Notes: generated by a model from the letters alone, not told the origin. 64,000 nucleotides of DNA from Brevibacillus reuszeri (GCF_001187725.1 NZ_LGIQ01000011.1:780017-844016), one strand, 5' to 3'; positions 1 through 8,710 are shown, counted from the stretch's first letter. Numbers and translations: made by a program.

Positions 1-470
1 GCAGAAAAGATTTCGACATACTCGGTGATTTCATGCGCCTCTGTCAGCTCCTTGATCCGATCAGCCAAATTGTTCGGGCTGATCCAGGTGCTGGTCGTCA
101 ACATACCGAAGCCCATCCATCCCAGCTCCTTGCGCAATTGATCTCTCAGCGCACGGCGCTCTTCAGGAATGTTGTAGCTCGCAATGCACCATTTTCCATC
201 CCACAGATCTGACTCTACCTTGTAGATACGAGCCGCTGCCTCCTCCAAACGTTTTTTACCGCGCTCGGAAACGGAGTAATAGCTGCGATTCCCTATTTTT
301 CTTGATTCCAGCCAGCCTTGGCGGAGCATCCGTGAGATTGCGGCACGAACCGCAGGCTCAGACAGACCAAACTCCCCCATCAGGCGGGTCAAACTACCAA
401 TCCAGATTTCATTGCCATAGTGGCGAACGTAGTCACCGTAAATGGTGAACAGCATGGATTGTGGCTTCAC
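1..470 (-). CDS. paaX: PaaX family transcriptional regulator, partial (C-terminus beyond left edge)
   Basis: PaaX proteins are GntR-like winged-helix repressors that control phenylacetate catabolism and respond to phenylacetyl-CoA. I read about 156 codons. The N-terminus VKPQSMLFTIYGDYVRHYG and the following region (WIGSLTRLMGEFGLSEPAVR, then SRMLRQGWLESRK) match the PaaX winged-helix domain, and the start of the central PaaX domain (WDGKWCIASYNIPEERR) follows. The GTG at 470 is preferred over the ATG at 455 because it keeps the family's usual KPxS N-terminus and has a G-rich ribosome site upstream. It lies beside the paa catabolic genes on the same strand. The rest of the gene lies outside the window. 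Confidence 0.88.
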   Translation of the reverse strand, partial: MKPQSMLFTIYGDYVRHYGNEIWIGSLTRLMGEFGLSEPAVRAAISRMLRQGWLESRKIGNRSYYSVSERGKKRLEEAAARIYKVESDLWDGKWCIASYNIPEERRALRDQLRKELGWMGFGMLTTSTWISPNNLADRIKELTEAHEITEYVEIFS

Positions 471-561
471 GTTTCTTCAACCCCCAGATCGATTCTTACC
501 TCTATGCTGTGAAATTGTACCATAACTTTTGCTAGCGTGTAATCGACCTAGAATACATAAC

Positions 562-619
562 ACAAAAACGTATTACGTATTTGTAACGTCATTATAGTAG
601 AACGTTTCACAATAGTCAA
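562..619 (-). promoter_or_regulatory. Sigma-A promoter of paaX with palindromic operator
   Basis: On the minus strand TTGACT (619-614), a 17-bp spacer and TATAAT (596-591) form a near-consensus promoter. Just downstream, at 584-562, is a 23-bp palindrome with arms ACAAATACG and CGTTTTTGT; only one arm pair mismatches. It covers the expected transcription start, a classic repressor position. Binding by PaaX itself (autoregulation) is inferred. Confidence 0.7.
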
Positions 620-655
620 TTTTTTTGCTACAATTTATTTTTTTCAAAATTTTAA

Positions 656-760
656 GGTCAATTAGAAATCGAACAAGGCCTACTCACTGAGGAAGGTGTA
701 CCGAAGAAATACGGGGAGCTGACGCTGAGGTACCTTGTCATGCGCTCCAGAATTTATTAG
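656..760 (+). other. Short open frame, possible gene remnant
   Basis: A 34-codon frame without a clear start codon encodes protein-like sequence (EIEQGLLTEEGVPKKYGELT and onward), ending at TAG 758-760. No ribosome site or family was recognised. Its 3' end lies inside the degenerate repeat copy at 739-795, so it may be the tail of a gene disrupted there, or chance. The rest of the 471-838 gap is AT-rich promoter sequence and a terminator. Confidence 0.25.
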
Positions 761-795
761 CTTCATACTTATACATTCGCATACGTTCAAAAAGG
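739..795 (+). repeat. Degenerate copy of the post-stop-codon repeat (family 1)
   Basis: This stretch matches the last half of the 112-bp repeats at 11816-11927 and 62588-62699, sharing CATGCGCTCCAGAATT and ATACGTTCAAAAA with about ten substitutions between. The long hairpin of the intact copies is largely lost here. Confidence 0.55.
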
Positions 796-822
796 CAGGG
801 AGCATCTGCTCCCCCCTTTTAT
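792..822 (-). terminator. Rho-independent terminator of the paa operon
   Basis: GGGAGCA-tct-TGCTCCC-type stem followed by TGCCTTTTT on the minus strand, about 16 bp after the last thiolase gene. Confidence 0.7.
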
Positions 823-837
823 CTGCTCATGATCGGA

Positions 838-2037
838 TTATACTCGCTCAATAATTGTCGCAATGCCTTGGCCTACCCCAATGCACATCGCAGCAAGACC
901 ATAACGAGCTTCACGTCGTTCCATTTCGTACAGCAGGGTTGTCATAATACGCGCTCCGCTGCATCCGAGCGGGTGGCCCAAAGCGATGGCTCCACCGTTT
1001 ACATTGACGCGGTCCGGATCGACTCCCAGCTCTCGTACGCTTGCCACGGCCTGTGCTGCAAATGCTTCATTGAACTCAAACAAATCAATCTGATCGATCG
1101 CAAGACCTGCCTGCTTCAGCACCTTACGCGTCGCTGGTACGGGCCCAATGCCCATGATGGAAGGATCAACACCTGCCACAGCAGAAGCAACGATACGCGC
1201 CCGCGGCTTCAAACCTGCTTGCAGCGCTGTCTCTTGTTCCATGATCAACAGCGCGCTTGCCCCGTCATTGAGACCGCTGGAATTACCCGCTGTTACCGAG
1301 CCGTCCTGCTTAAATGCCGGCTTCAGCTTTTGCAGCTGCTCGATCGTCGTTTCCGGACGGGCATGCTCATCGCGGTCAAAATAAGAGACCTCGCCTTTGC
1401 GTCCACGCAGCTCCACAGGAACAATTTCTGCCTCCCATTTGCCTTCTGCGAGTGCACGTGCATAGTTTTGCTGACTGCGCAAAGCAAATGCATCCTGATC
1501 CTCCCGGCTGATGAGATGCTGTTCTGCTACGTTCTCCGCAGTTTCACCCAGGCTGATTGGCGGATACATTTCCACCATCTTTTCGTTCACTAGTCTCCAG
1601 CCCAGCGTAGTGTCTACCAATTGCTGATTGCCACGCTGAAAAGCCGTACCCGGCTTCATCATGACCAGTGGCGAGCGTGTCATGCTTTCTGTCCCGCCAG
1701 CAATATAGACGTGTCCCGCACCCGCTTTAATCGCATTGGCGCTTTGATTGACCGCTTCCAGACCTGATCCGCACAAACGGTTCACCGTAACACCTGGAAC
1801 ATCAACAGGCACTCCAGCGAGCAGCAAAGACATGCGAGCTACGTTGCGATTATCCTCGCCCGCCTGATTCGCACAGCCAAAAATAACATCATCGATGCTC
1901 ACGGGATCGATCGGATTGCGCTCCAGCAGCTTGCGAATCACAAGCGCCCCCAGATCATCCGGGCGCACGTCCTTCAATGCTCCGCCAATGCGTCCAATGG
2001 GTGTCCGCACAGCATCTACAATTACAGGTATGTTCAT
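838..2037 (-). CDS. paaJ: 3-oxoadipyl-CoA / acetyl-CoA thiolase (PaaJ/PcaF-like)
   Basis: Thiolase of about 399 aa, the usual length. It would cleave 3-oxoadipyl-CoA to succinyl-CoA and acetyl-CoA, the last step of the phenylacetate pathway. The nucleophile is Cys89 in VNRLCGSGLEA. The C-terminal half has NEAFAAQ, the His motif GGAIALGHPLGCSGAR and the second Cys in CIGVGQG. The block FGCANQAGEDNRNVARM is typical of PcaF/PaaJ thiolases. I start at the ATG at 2037 (MNIPVIVDAVRTPIG), which has GGAGG eight bases upstream; the frame stays open to 2061. It is the last gene of the minus-strand operon. The exact acyl-CoA preference cannot be read from sequence. Confidence 0.85.
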   Translation of the reverse strand: MNIPVIVDAVRTPIGRIGGALKDVRPDDLGALVIRKLLERNPIDPVSIDDVIFGCANQAGEDNRNVARMSLLLAGVPVDVPGVTVNRLCGSGLEAVNQSANAIKAGAGHVYIAGGTESMTRSPLVMMKPGTAFQRGNQQLVDTTLGWRLVNEKMVEMYPPISLGETAENVAEQHLISREDQDAFALRSQQNYARALAEGKWEAEIVPVELRGRKGEVSYFDRDEHARPETTIEQLQKLKPAFKQDGSVTAGNSSGLNDGASALLIMEQETALQAGLKPRARIVASAVAGVDPSIMGIGPVPATRKVLKQAGLAIDQIDLFEFNEAFAAQAVASVRELGVDPDRVNVNGGAIALGHPLGCSGARIMTTLLYEMERREARYGLAAMCIGVGQGIATIIERV

Positions 2038-2076
2038 CTCCAACGCCTCCATCGGGGCCATTTATTTTTCTTACCG

Positions 2077-3273
2077 TTACAGGGCTTCCACCAGCGTAGC
2101 CAATCCTTGTCCTCCGCCAATGCACAACGAAACAATGCCATAGCGTTTTTTGCGGCGACGTAATTCGTACAGGATCGTTCCTGCCAGTCGCGCACCGCTG
2201 CACCCAAGTGGATGTCCCAGTGCAATCGCTCCACCATTTACATTGGTCTTATCAGGCGACAGCCCCAGCTCGCGCATGCACGCGAGAGCTTGAGAAGCAA
2301 AGGCTTCGTTTAGTTCAAAAAGATCAATCTCATCGATCGTCATATTTACATCAGCAAGCAGCTTTTGAATCGCTGCTACAGGCCCGATTCCCATAATGCG
2401 GGGGTCTACGCCAGCGCTTACGAAATGAACAATCCGTCCCAATGGGGCGAGACCAGATTCATTCAGCTTTTCCTCACTCATTAAAAGAAGAGCGGCTGCC
2501 CCATCATTGATTCCGGAAGAATTGCCTGCTGTGACGCTGCCGTTTTTGCGAAATGCAGGACGCAGCTTCGCAAGCGACTCTACACTGGAATCACGACGCG
2601 GGAACTCATCCGTGTCAAAGATCGTCTCTTCTCCTTTTTTACCACGCAGCGTGACAGGAATGATCTCCTCACGAAAACGGCCTTCATCGATGGCAGCAAT
2701 CGCGCGTCTCTGACTTTCCGCCGCAAATTGATCCTGATCCTCGCGGCTGATGCCATATCGCTCTGCTACATTTTCTGCCGTATCGCCCATCGTCAGTTCT
2801 CCATAAATCGAAACAGGTGCCGAACGCGGACCACCGAATGATTCCATCAAGGTTTGTCCACCACGCTGAAAAGGCTGCTCGAATTTTTCCATAATATAGG
2901 GCGAGCGTGTCAGGTTCTCCACGCCACCAGCGAGCATGACGCTGCTATGCCCAGCCTGAATAGACTGTGCCGCCAGATTGATCGCCTCCAGCCCCGACGC
3001 ACATACACGGTTTACAGTCAGACCAGGTACGGTTTCTGGCAGTCCGGCTTTCAAAAGTCCAACACGAGCAATGTTAATAAAAGGTCCCGCAGAAATCACG
3101 TTTCCCATGATGACTCCATCAACCGCTTCTCCTGCCTGTCCTGCCCGCTTCAGCGCACTGTCCAAAACAATTGCAGTCAAATCATCTATCGGGGTGTTTT
3201 TCAGACTCCCACCCAGCTTGCCGATTGGCGTGCGAACAGCTGCCGCCACATAAACATCCTTACGTGCCTGCAT
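2077..3273 (-). CDS. Acetyl-CoA C-acyltransferase (thiolase), second copy
   Basis: Second thiolase, about 398 aa, with the same catalytic set: Cys in VNRVCASGLEA, NEAFASQ, GGAIALGHPLGCSGAR and C-terminal CIGGGQG. It lacks the PcaF-type CANQAGEDNRN block, having MGNVISAGPFINIARVG instead, so it is probably a 3-ketoacyl-CoA thiolase of broader substrate range. The ATG at 3273 shares its A with the TGA of the upstream gene, implying translational coupling; a GAGGAG ribosome site lies inside that gene's end. Two adjacent thiolases suggest separate duties for 3-oxoadipyl-CoA and general beta-ketoacyl-CoA. Confidence 0.85.
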   Translation of the reverse strand: MQARKDVYVAAAVRTPIGKLGGSLKNTPIDDLTAIVLDSALKRAGQAGEAVDGVIMGNVISAGPFINIARVGLLKAGLPETVPGLTVNRVCASGLEAINLAAQSIQAGHSSVMLAGGVENLTRSPYIMEKFEQPFQRGGQTLMESFGGPRSAPVSIYGELTMGDTAENVAERYGISREDQDQFAAESQRRAIAAIDEGRFREEIIPVTLRGKKGEETIFDTDEFPRRDSSVESLAKLRPAFRKNGSVTAGNSSGINDGAAALLLMSEEKLNESGLAPLGRIVHFVSAGVDPRIMGIGPVAAIQKLLADVNMTIDEIDLFELNEAFASQALACMRELGLSPDKTNVNGGAIALGHPLGCSGARLAGTILYELRRRKKRYGIVSLCIGGGQGLATLVEAL

Positions 3274-4028
3274 CACTTTTCACACTCCTCTGCACTGCCA
3301 TACTGATAAAAGCCTTGCCCGCTTCTTACTCCTACCCGCTTGGCGAGCACTAGCTTTCGCAGAAGCGGTGCCGTACGATAGCGCTCTTCTGCAAGATCGC
3401 GCTGCAAGCCACGGGAAATCGCGTAAATTTCATCCAGTCCGATCCGATCTGCCCATTCCAGTGGACCGTATGGATAGTTCGTTCCTTTTTTCATGGCGGT
3501 GTCGATATCTTGCGGGGTTGCTGCTTTTTCCATCAAAGCAAAGGCTGCTTCGTTGATAATCAGTGACAGGATACGCGGAAATACGAGACCAACCTCGTCC
3601 TCTACGATTTCCGTCTCTTTATCCAGCGTTTGAAAGAGGGACACTGCCGCTGCAATGGCTGCCTCTTCTGTTTGGAGTGCAGGAGCAATTTCGATCAGCT
3701 CACGCTCCGCCAAAGGCACGAGTGTACCAAACCCGCACACTCTCTCAGGATGCTCCGTCCAGGAAGCAGCCTCAGTCGCAGTGATCGCCAGCGATGTAGT
3801 GATGATTGGTACATGGGCAGCAAGCAGCTGATCCAGATCACAAAGCTGTTGTTTCTTTGCTTCCAGATCGACACTGTTTACTTCTACTGCCATTGATACT
3901 GCTTGGGGTGCACTCGTCGCGTCCTCAAAGGACAACACCGAATACCCTTTATCTATTAATAATTTATGCAATTCTGCATAGAGCGGGCTGTCACCCGTAA
4001 GCAAAACCGCCTTATTTGCTGTAGTCAT
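3273..4028 (-). CDS. 3-hydroxyacyl-CoA dehydrogenase-like protein, predicted catalytically inactive
   Basis: A 251-aa paralog of the dehydrogenase encoded just upstream, which it overlaps by 17 bp. The C-terminal helical domain is well kept (NEAAFALMEKAATPQDIDTA, YPYGPLEWADRIGLD, GVRSGQGFYQY). The N-terminal half has lost the NAD-binding GxGxxG (here LLTGDSPLYAEL). The catalytic His block GFHFFNPAP of the neighbour aligns to GFGTLVPLA, so the His is replaced by Gly. I infer it does not reduce or oxidise hydroxyacyl-CoA by the usual mechanism; it could be a partner subunit or bind acyl-CoA. Its place in the operon is kept tight, which argues against random decay. Confidence 0.75.
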   Translation of the reverse strand: MTTANKAVLLTGDSPLYAELHKLLIDKGYSVLSFEDATSAPQAVSMAVEVNSVDLEAKKQQLCDLDQLLAAHVPIITTSLAITATEAASWTEHPERVCGFGTLVPLAERELIEIAPALQTEEAAIAAAVSLFQTLDKETEIVEDEVGLVFPRILSLIINEAAFALMEKAATPQDIDTAMKKGTNYPYGPLEWADRIGLDEIYAISRGLQRDLAEERYRTAPLLRKLVLAKRVGVRSGQGFYQYGSAEECEK

Positions 4029-4869
4029 AGAAGCCTTCCCCCGTCTTTCTGCCCAGGCTGCCGGCCTGTACCATTCGCTGTTGAATCCGGCTAGGCTTGA
4101 ATCGTCCTTCGTGGAAGAAATCGGAATATACCGATTGGGTCGTAGCGAAATTGATATCGATTCCGATCATGTCCTGCAGCTGAAAAGGACCCATTTTGAA
4201 TCCACCAGCCAGCTTCATGATTCGATCAATCTGTTCGATATTCGCTACATGGTCGCCGAGAATACGCAACGCTTCATTATAATAGGGGCGAGCGATCCGG
4301 TTGACGATGAAGCCCGGTGTATCTGTTACGAGAACCGGCACCTTCCCCAGCTGCTCGGCAAAGCGGTATGCCTGCTCCACATTTTCTTCGCTGGATTTCT
4401 TCCCGCGAATGACCTCAACCAAAGGCATGACGGGTGCTGGATTGAAGAAATGAAACCCGAGAATACGCTCGGGGTGTGGCAAGCCTCCCGCAATTTCCGT
4501 TATGGAGATCGAGGAGGTATTGGTCAAAAGCAGTGCATTGCTTTTACAAATTCGTGAGAGTTCCCCAAAGATGGTCTTTTTCAGATCCAGCCGCTCCGGC
4601 ACTGCTTCGATCACGATGTCACAATCAGCCAGCTGTCCCATGTCCGAGACGAGATTCATTTTCTCCAGCGTGTCTTTTTTTTGCTGTTCACTGATTTTTC
4701 CTTTTTCCACATCCTTGGTCAGGATGGATTGCAGATAGCTCTGTGCTTTGTCCAGAACGGCTTGATTTGCATCCAATAGCTTTACATGATGTCCTTTGCG
4801 GCCGCAGACGAGAGCGATACCCGCTCCCATCGTTCCAGCACCGATGACACCGACAGTTCTCGTTTCCAC
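4012..4869 (-). CDS. paaH: 3-hydroxyacyl-CoA dehydrogenase (PaaH/Hbd type)
   Basis: 285 aa, the normal size of a single-function 3-hydroxybutyryl/3-hydroxyadipyl-CoA dehydrogenase. The Rossmann fold opens with VGVIGAGTMGAGIA; the catalytic His lies in LGFHFFNPAPVMPLVEVI; NTSSISITEI and FIVNRIARPYYNEA follow; the C-terminal domain is MGPFQLQDMIGID. It would oxidise 3-hydroxyadipyl-CoA to 3-oxoadipyl-CoA with NAD. The GTG start at 4869 has AGAGAGGG upstream. It sits between the crotonase genes and the thiolase genes, matching reaction order. Confidence 0.88.
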   Translation of the reverse strand: METRTVGVIGAGTMGAGIALVCGRKGHHVKLLDANQAVLDKAQSYLQSILTKDVEKGKISEQQKKDTLEKMNLVSDMGQLADCDIVIEAVPERLDLKKTIFGELSRICKSNALLLTNTSSISITEIAGGLPHPERILGFHFFNPAPVMPLVEVIRGKKSSEENVEQAYRFAEQLGKVPVLVTDTPGFIVNRIARPYYNEALRILGDHVANIEQIDRIMKLAGGFKMGPFQLQDMIGIDINFATTQSVYSDFFHEGRFKPSRIQQRMVQAGSLGRKTGEGFYDYSK

Positions 4870-4924
4870 TCGCTGATCCCTCTCTTTTTGCCTGGTGTAG
4901 GCGCATTAATAAGCGCGGCGCGTT

Positions 4925-5701
4925 TTATTGACCTGTAAAGCGAGGGGCACGTTTCTCCATAAAAGCTGTAACCCCTTCTTTGTGATCTTCTGTACTGCCC
5001 GCTGCATCCTGAGCAAATGCTTCATATTCCAAGGTTTCTTCCAGTCCCATTTCGAGACCCTTGTACATAGTCCGCTTGATCAGGCCGATTCCTCGTGTAG
5101 GCAGTGACGCCAATTTTCGTGCATACGCCATCGCATCATCCTGGAAAGATTCAGCCGGATATACTTGATTGATCAGGCCAATACGCAGCGCTTCCTCTGC
5201 GGAGATTTTCTCGCCAGTCATCGCCAGCTCCAGCGCTTTCCCGATTCCAACGATGCGCGGCAGGAAATAGCATCCCCCGGAGTCAGGCACCAAACCGATG
5301 TTGACGAATGCATTGACGAGCGACGCCTTTTCCGATGCGAGACGGATATCGCAAGCCAGTGCTACGCTCAACCCTGCCCCTGCTGCTACGCCATTAATGG
5401 CAGCTACGATTGGTTTCTCGGTTTTCTGGAATTGCAGAATCATCGGATTGTAGCGTTTCCGCAAAAATCCGCCAAAGTCTACATTCCCACCCGACACATC
5501 TCCCAGGTCCTGTCCGGCATTAAACGCCCTTCCCGCACCTGTGAACAAAATGCAGCGTACTTCCGGAGACTTTTGTGCCTGCTTCAGAGCAGCCGTGATT
5601 TCTTTGTTCATCTGTTCCGTAAATGCATTGAATTTTTCTGGGCGGTTCATCGTAATGACTGCGACACCTTCGGATACTTCGTAGAGGATCGTTTCGTACA
5701 T
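4925..5701 (-). CDS. paaG: PaaG-like ring 1,2-epoxyphenylacetyl-CoA isomerase (crotonase superfamily)
   Basis: 258-aa crotonase-fold protein. PaaG isomerises the ring epoxide of phenylacetyl-CoA to an oxepin. Features fitting PaaG rather than a plain hydratase: GRAFNAGQDLGDV for the CoA oxyanion loop, no Glu at the first hydratase position (GAGLSVALACDI) and Asp in GLVPDSGGCYFLPRIVG where hydratases have Gly-Ala. The ATG at 5701 has TAGGAGG upstream. The next gene upstream starts its stop only ten bases away, so the pair is co-translated. Confidence 0.82.
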   Translation of the reverse strand: MYETILYEVSEGVAVITMNRPEKFNAFTEQMNKEITAALKQAQKSPEVRCILFTGAGRAFNAGQDLGDVSGGNVDFGGFLRKRYNPMILQFQKTEKPIVAAINGVAAGAGLSVALACDIRLASEKASLVNAFVNIGLVPDSGGCYFLPRIVGIGKALELAMTGEKISAEEALRIGLINQVYPAESFQDDAMAYARKLASLPTRGIGLIKRTMYKGLEMGLEETLEYEAFAQDAAGSTEDHKEGVTAFMEKRAPRFTGQ

Positions 5702-5710
5702 GGCTGCCTC

Positions 5711-6484
5711 CTAATTACCCGTAAACCGGGGTTTGCGTTTTTCCAGGAAGGCTTGCATCCCTTCCTTCCGATCTTCGCTTGCCAGCAGCAAATAAAAACT
5801 GTTTCGCTCGTAATCCATGCCTTCTTGGAGCGGCAAGTCTTCTGCCTTGTGCACGGTTTTTTTGATGACCTGGACAGCGAGCGGTGCTTGCCTGGAGATT
5901 CGTTTCGCCAGCTTGAGCGCCTCACTAAAGCAGGCTTCCACAGGTACGACACGGTTCACTAAGCCATACTGCCACGCTTCTTTTGCGGAGATGGAATCAC
6001 CTGTGAGCAGCATTTCCATTGCTTTACGCAGGCCGACCGCGCGGGTCAGACGCTGTGTCCCACCTGCTCCTGGCATGACTCCGAGATTGATTTCCGGTTG
6101 TCCGATTACGGCTGTCTCAGACGCAATCACAATGTCGCAGTTCATCATCAATTCACAGCCCCCGCCAAGAACGAAGCCACTTACCGCACCAATAATCGGC
6201 TTGGATATGCGTGACATGCGATCCCATACGGCAAACTGGTCTCTTTTCATAATCTCAACAGCTGACGCATCTGCCATTTCATTGATATCTGCCCCAGCAG
6301 CAAAAGCTCGTTCATTGCCTGTGAGCAGGATCGCGCCGATGGATGGGTCGTGGTCAAACTGCTCCATCGCTTCTACCAGCTCATTAATCAACTGCAAATT
6401 TAGTGCGTTGAGAATTTTCGGACGATTGAGCGTAATCACTCCTACAGCTTCATCGCTTGCTACCGTGATGTATTCATATGACAA
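5711..6484 (-). CDS. paaF: Enoyl-CoA hydratase (PaaF-like, 2,3-dehydroadipyl-CoA hydratase)
   Basis: Crotonase of about 257 aa with both catalytic Glu residues of enoyl-CoA hydratase: GGGCELMMNCD and QPEINLGVMPGAGGTQRL. The oxyanion loop is NERAFAAGADINEM. It probably hydrates 2,3-dehydroadipyl-CoA. I prefer the TTG at 6484 (giving MSYEYITVASDE) because AAAGGTG lies ten bases upstream and the N-terminus then matches family length; the frame also has a GTG at 6511 with a poorer ribosome site. Confidence 0.8.
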   Translation of the reverse strand: MSYEYITVASDEAVGVITLNRPKILNALNLQLINELVEAMEQFDHDPSIGAILLTGNERAFAAGADINEMADASAVEIMKRDQFAVWDRMSRISKPIIGAVSGFVLGGGCELMMNCDIVIASETAVIGQPEINLGVMPGAGGTQRLTRAVGLRKAMEMLLTGDSISAKEAWQYGLVNRVVPVEACFSEALKLAKRISRQAPLAVQVIKKTVHKAEDLPLQEGMDYERNSFYLLLASEDRKEGMQAFLEKRKPRFTGN

Positions 6485-6541
6485 GAGCAGTTCACACCTT
6501 TCCCCAGACACGACGATTTGGATTGCCCTCTCGCTATCTCG

Positions 6542-7870
6542 TTAAATAGCTGCTTGCGATTTGTTGCGATTATCGACTACGCGAATCGCTTTGCTTTCGC
6601 TGCGGATTAGAGAGTTTGGCGGCAAAATACGCAGCACAACAGATACACCTAACGTATTTTTAATCATATGCCCGATCTCTTTGACTAATGGCGCAAGAGC
6701 AGCATTTTCATTTCCTGCAATTTCATTTGCATACTCCTGATTCAGTTCACAGTGAACCTCGAATCGATCAAGTGCCCCATCACGCTCAATCACTACCTGG
6801 TATTGTGGTGATAGCTGTTCGAATGTAAGCAAGACGGATTCAATCTCAGTCGGGAAAACATTCACGCCACGAATGATCAGCATGTCATCCACACGGCCTT
6901 TGATACGGGACATGCGCATGGTTGTACGACCGCATTTGCACGGCTCTGGGTTAAGCGATGCGATATCACCCGTGCGATAACGAACGACTGGGAAAGCTTC
7001 CTTCGTCAAGGAAGTGAAGACAAGCTCGCCTTCTTGACCATATGGCAGCACTTCTCCCGTATTTGGATCAATGATTTCCGCCAAGAAATGGTCTTCTGCA
7101 ATATGCAGACCGTCCTGCACCTCATGACATTCGATAGACACGCCTGGTCCCATTACCTCCGAGAGACCGTAAATATCAACCGCTTTAATATCGAGAGCTT
7201 CCTCCAGCTGTACGCGCATTTCCTCAGACCATGGCTCTGCTCCGAAAATGCCATACTTGACGCTCGTCTCACGTGGGTTGATACCCATTTTTTTCATTTC
7301 CTCAACGATGTTTAGCACGTAAGAAGGCGTAGCTGCCAATCCGCGAGGTTTGAAATCTTCGATCAGTGTGATTTGACGAGAGGTGTTCCCACCTGACACC
7401 GGTACAGCTACAGCTCCCATGTGCTCAATCCCGTTGTGCAAGCCAAGTCCACCTGTAAACAAACCGTAGCCATAAGCGTTATGAAAAATATCGCCTGGCT
7501 CTCCGCCCGCACAGCACAGAGCCCGCGCAACGATTTCCGCCCAGTTTTCCAGGTCTTTTTTGGTGTAGCCGACAACGGTTGGTTTTCCTTTGGTGCCAGA
7601 TGATCCGTGAATACGTGCGACTTCCTTCATGTCAACAGCAAACAGATTGAAGGGATAGTTCTCGCGCAAATGCGTTTTCTTCATAAAAGGAAGCTTTTGA
7701 ATATCGTCGATGGATTGAATATCCTCTGGCTTTACTCCCGCTGCATCCATCGCTTCCTTGTGAAAAGGAACTCGTTCGTATACCCGCTTGACTGTCTCCT
7801 TGAGTCGTCCCAGCTGGAGTTCTGTCATCTTCTCTCTTGACAGCGCTTCCATCTCCATGTTAAAAATCAT
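6542..7870 (-). CDS. paaK: Phenylacetate-CoA ligase
   Basis: 442 aa, the normal length for PaaK, which activates phenylacetate with ATP and CoA in the cytoplasm, the entry step of the pathway. The AMP/P-loop motif is HGSSGTKGKPTVVGYTKKDL; it is followed by YGYGLFTGGLGLHNG, DIYGLSEVMGPGVSIEC, the FTSLTKEAFPVVRYRTGD block and the C-terminal SRIKGRVDDMLIIRGVNVFP. The Cys pair in EPCKCGRT is also typical. ATG at 7870 has GGGGGAT upstream. The downstream gap of 30 bp to paaF supports one transcript. Confidence 0.95.
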   Translation of the reverse strand: MIFNMEMEALSREKMTELQLGRLKETVKRVYERVPFHKEAMDAAGVKPEDIQSIDDIQKLPFMKKTHLRENYPFNLFAVDMKEVARIHGSSGTKGKPTVVGYTKKDLENWAEIVARALCCAGGEPGDIFHNAYGYGLFTGGLGLHNGIEHMGAVAVPVSGGNTSRQITLIEDFKPRGLAATPSYVLNIVEEMKKMGINPRETSVKYGIFGAEPWSEEMRVQLEEALDIKAVDIYGLSEVMGPGVSIECHEVQDGLHIAEDHFLAEIIDPNTGEVLPYGQEGELVFTSLTKEAFPVVRYRTGDIASLNPEPCKCGRTTMRMSRIKGRVDDMLIIRGVNVFPTEIESVLLTFEQLSPQYQVVIERDGALDRFEVHCELNQEYANEIAGNENAALAPLVKEIGHMIKNTLGVSVVLRILPPNSLIRSESKAIRVVDNRNKSQAAI

Positions 7871-7921
7871 TTCGCATCCCCCGTTCTGTATCTTCGTTTT
7901 TGCTCAATAATCGTTACCTAT

Positions 7922-8710
7922 CTATTCACCCAAAAAGACTGGCTTGCGTTTTTCGCGGAATGCCTCCAGTGCTTCCAGACGGTCTTTTGTTGGAATAATG
8001 ACCTCATAGCACATCGTTTCCACATCAAGTCCCGTTTGCAAATCGACGCTGGAGCCACGATCAATTGCCGATTTTGCCTGATAGACCGCAAGCGGAGCGT
8101 TTGCCAAAATCTCATTGGCAAGCCCTATTGCCATTGCTTCCAATTGGCCGAGGTCCTCCGCTACACCATTTACAAAGCCAAGCGCCAAAGCGTCTGCAGC
8201 CGTAATTTTTCGAGCTGTCAAAATAAGTTCCTTTGCTTTGGATGGTCCAATCAGTCGAGACAGGCGCTGCGTACCGCCTGCACCCGGAATAATTCCGAGG
8301 CTCACTTCTGTCAATCCCATCTTGGCTTCTGCTACCGCGTAGCGAAAATCACAGGCAAGTGCCAGCTCGAATCCTCCACCAAAGGCAAAGCCGTTTATCA
8401 TGGCTATGGTGGGCTGCGGCAATCTTTCCAGAGCGGTAAATACATCACGAATCTTACGAACATTGCGACGAACCTGCTGCTCGTTAAGCGTCCGACGTTC
8501 CTTCAGATCAGCACCTGCACAAAATGCACGGCCTTCTGCTTTAACAACGACTACTCGCACCTCTTTTGAATCCAGACGCACCTGCTCGATAAACTCACCC
8601 AAGCGCGACAACGTTTCGTAATTGAGAGCATTCAGCTCATCCGGACGGTTCAGCGTGATGATTCCTATATGTCCATTGCGTTCAAAGCGCACAGTATCCT
8701 GGCTCATCAT
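7922..8710 (-). CDS. Enoyl-CoA hydratase/isomerase family protein (third crotonase of the cluster)
   Basis: 262-aa crotonase with GRAFCAGADLKER for oxyanion binding and both hydratase Glu residues (GGGFELALACDF and GLTEVSLGIIPGAGGTQRL), so a true hydratase is likely. It resembles the YngF/methylglutaconyl-CoA hydratase branch more than PaaF. Two ATGs in tandem (8710, 8707) follow GAGGAGG; the second has the better spacing. It lies between paaK and the thioesterase genes. Which enoyl-CoA it serves, compared with the PaaF-like protein, is unknown. Confidence 0.82.
   Translation of the reverse strand: MMSQDTVRFERNGHIGIITLNRPDELNALNYETLSRLGEFIEQVRLDSKEVRVVVVKAEGRAFCAGADLKERRTLNEQQVRRNVRKIRDVFTALERLPQPTIAMINGFAFGGGFELALACDFRYAVAEAKMGLTEVSLGIIPGAGGTQRLSRLIGPSKAKELILTARKITAADALALGFVNGVAEDLGQLEAMAIGLANEILANAPLAVYQAKSAIDRGSSVDLQTGLDVETMCYEVIIPTKDRLEALEAFREKRKPVFLGE

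Noticed and set aside
829..1593. A 254-codon plus-strand open frame opposite the first thiolase gene
   Set aside because: It is antisense to a clear thiolase with all catalytic motifs; the composition is not protein-like.
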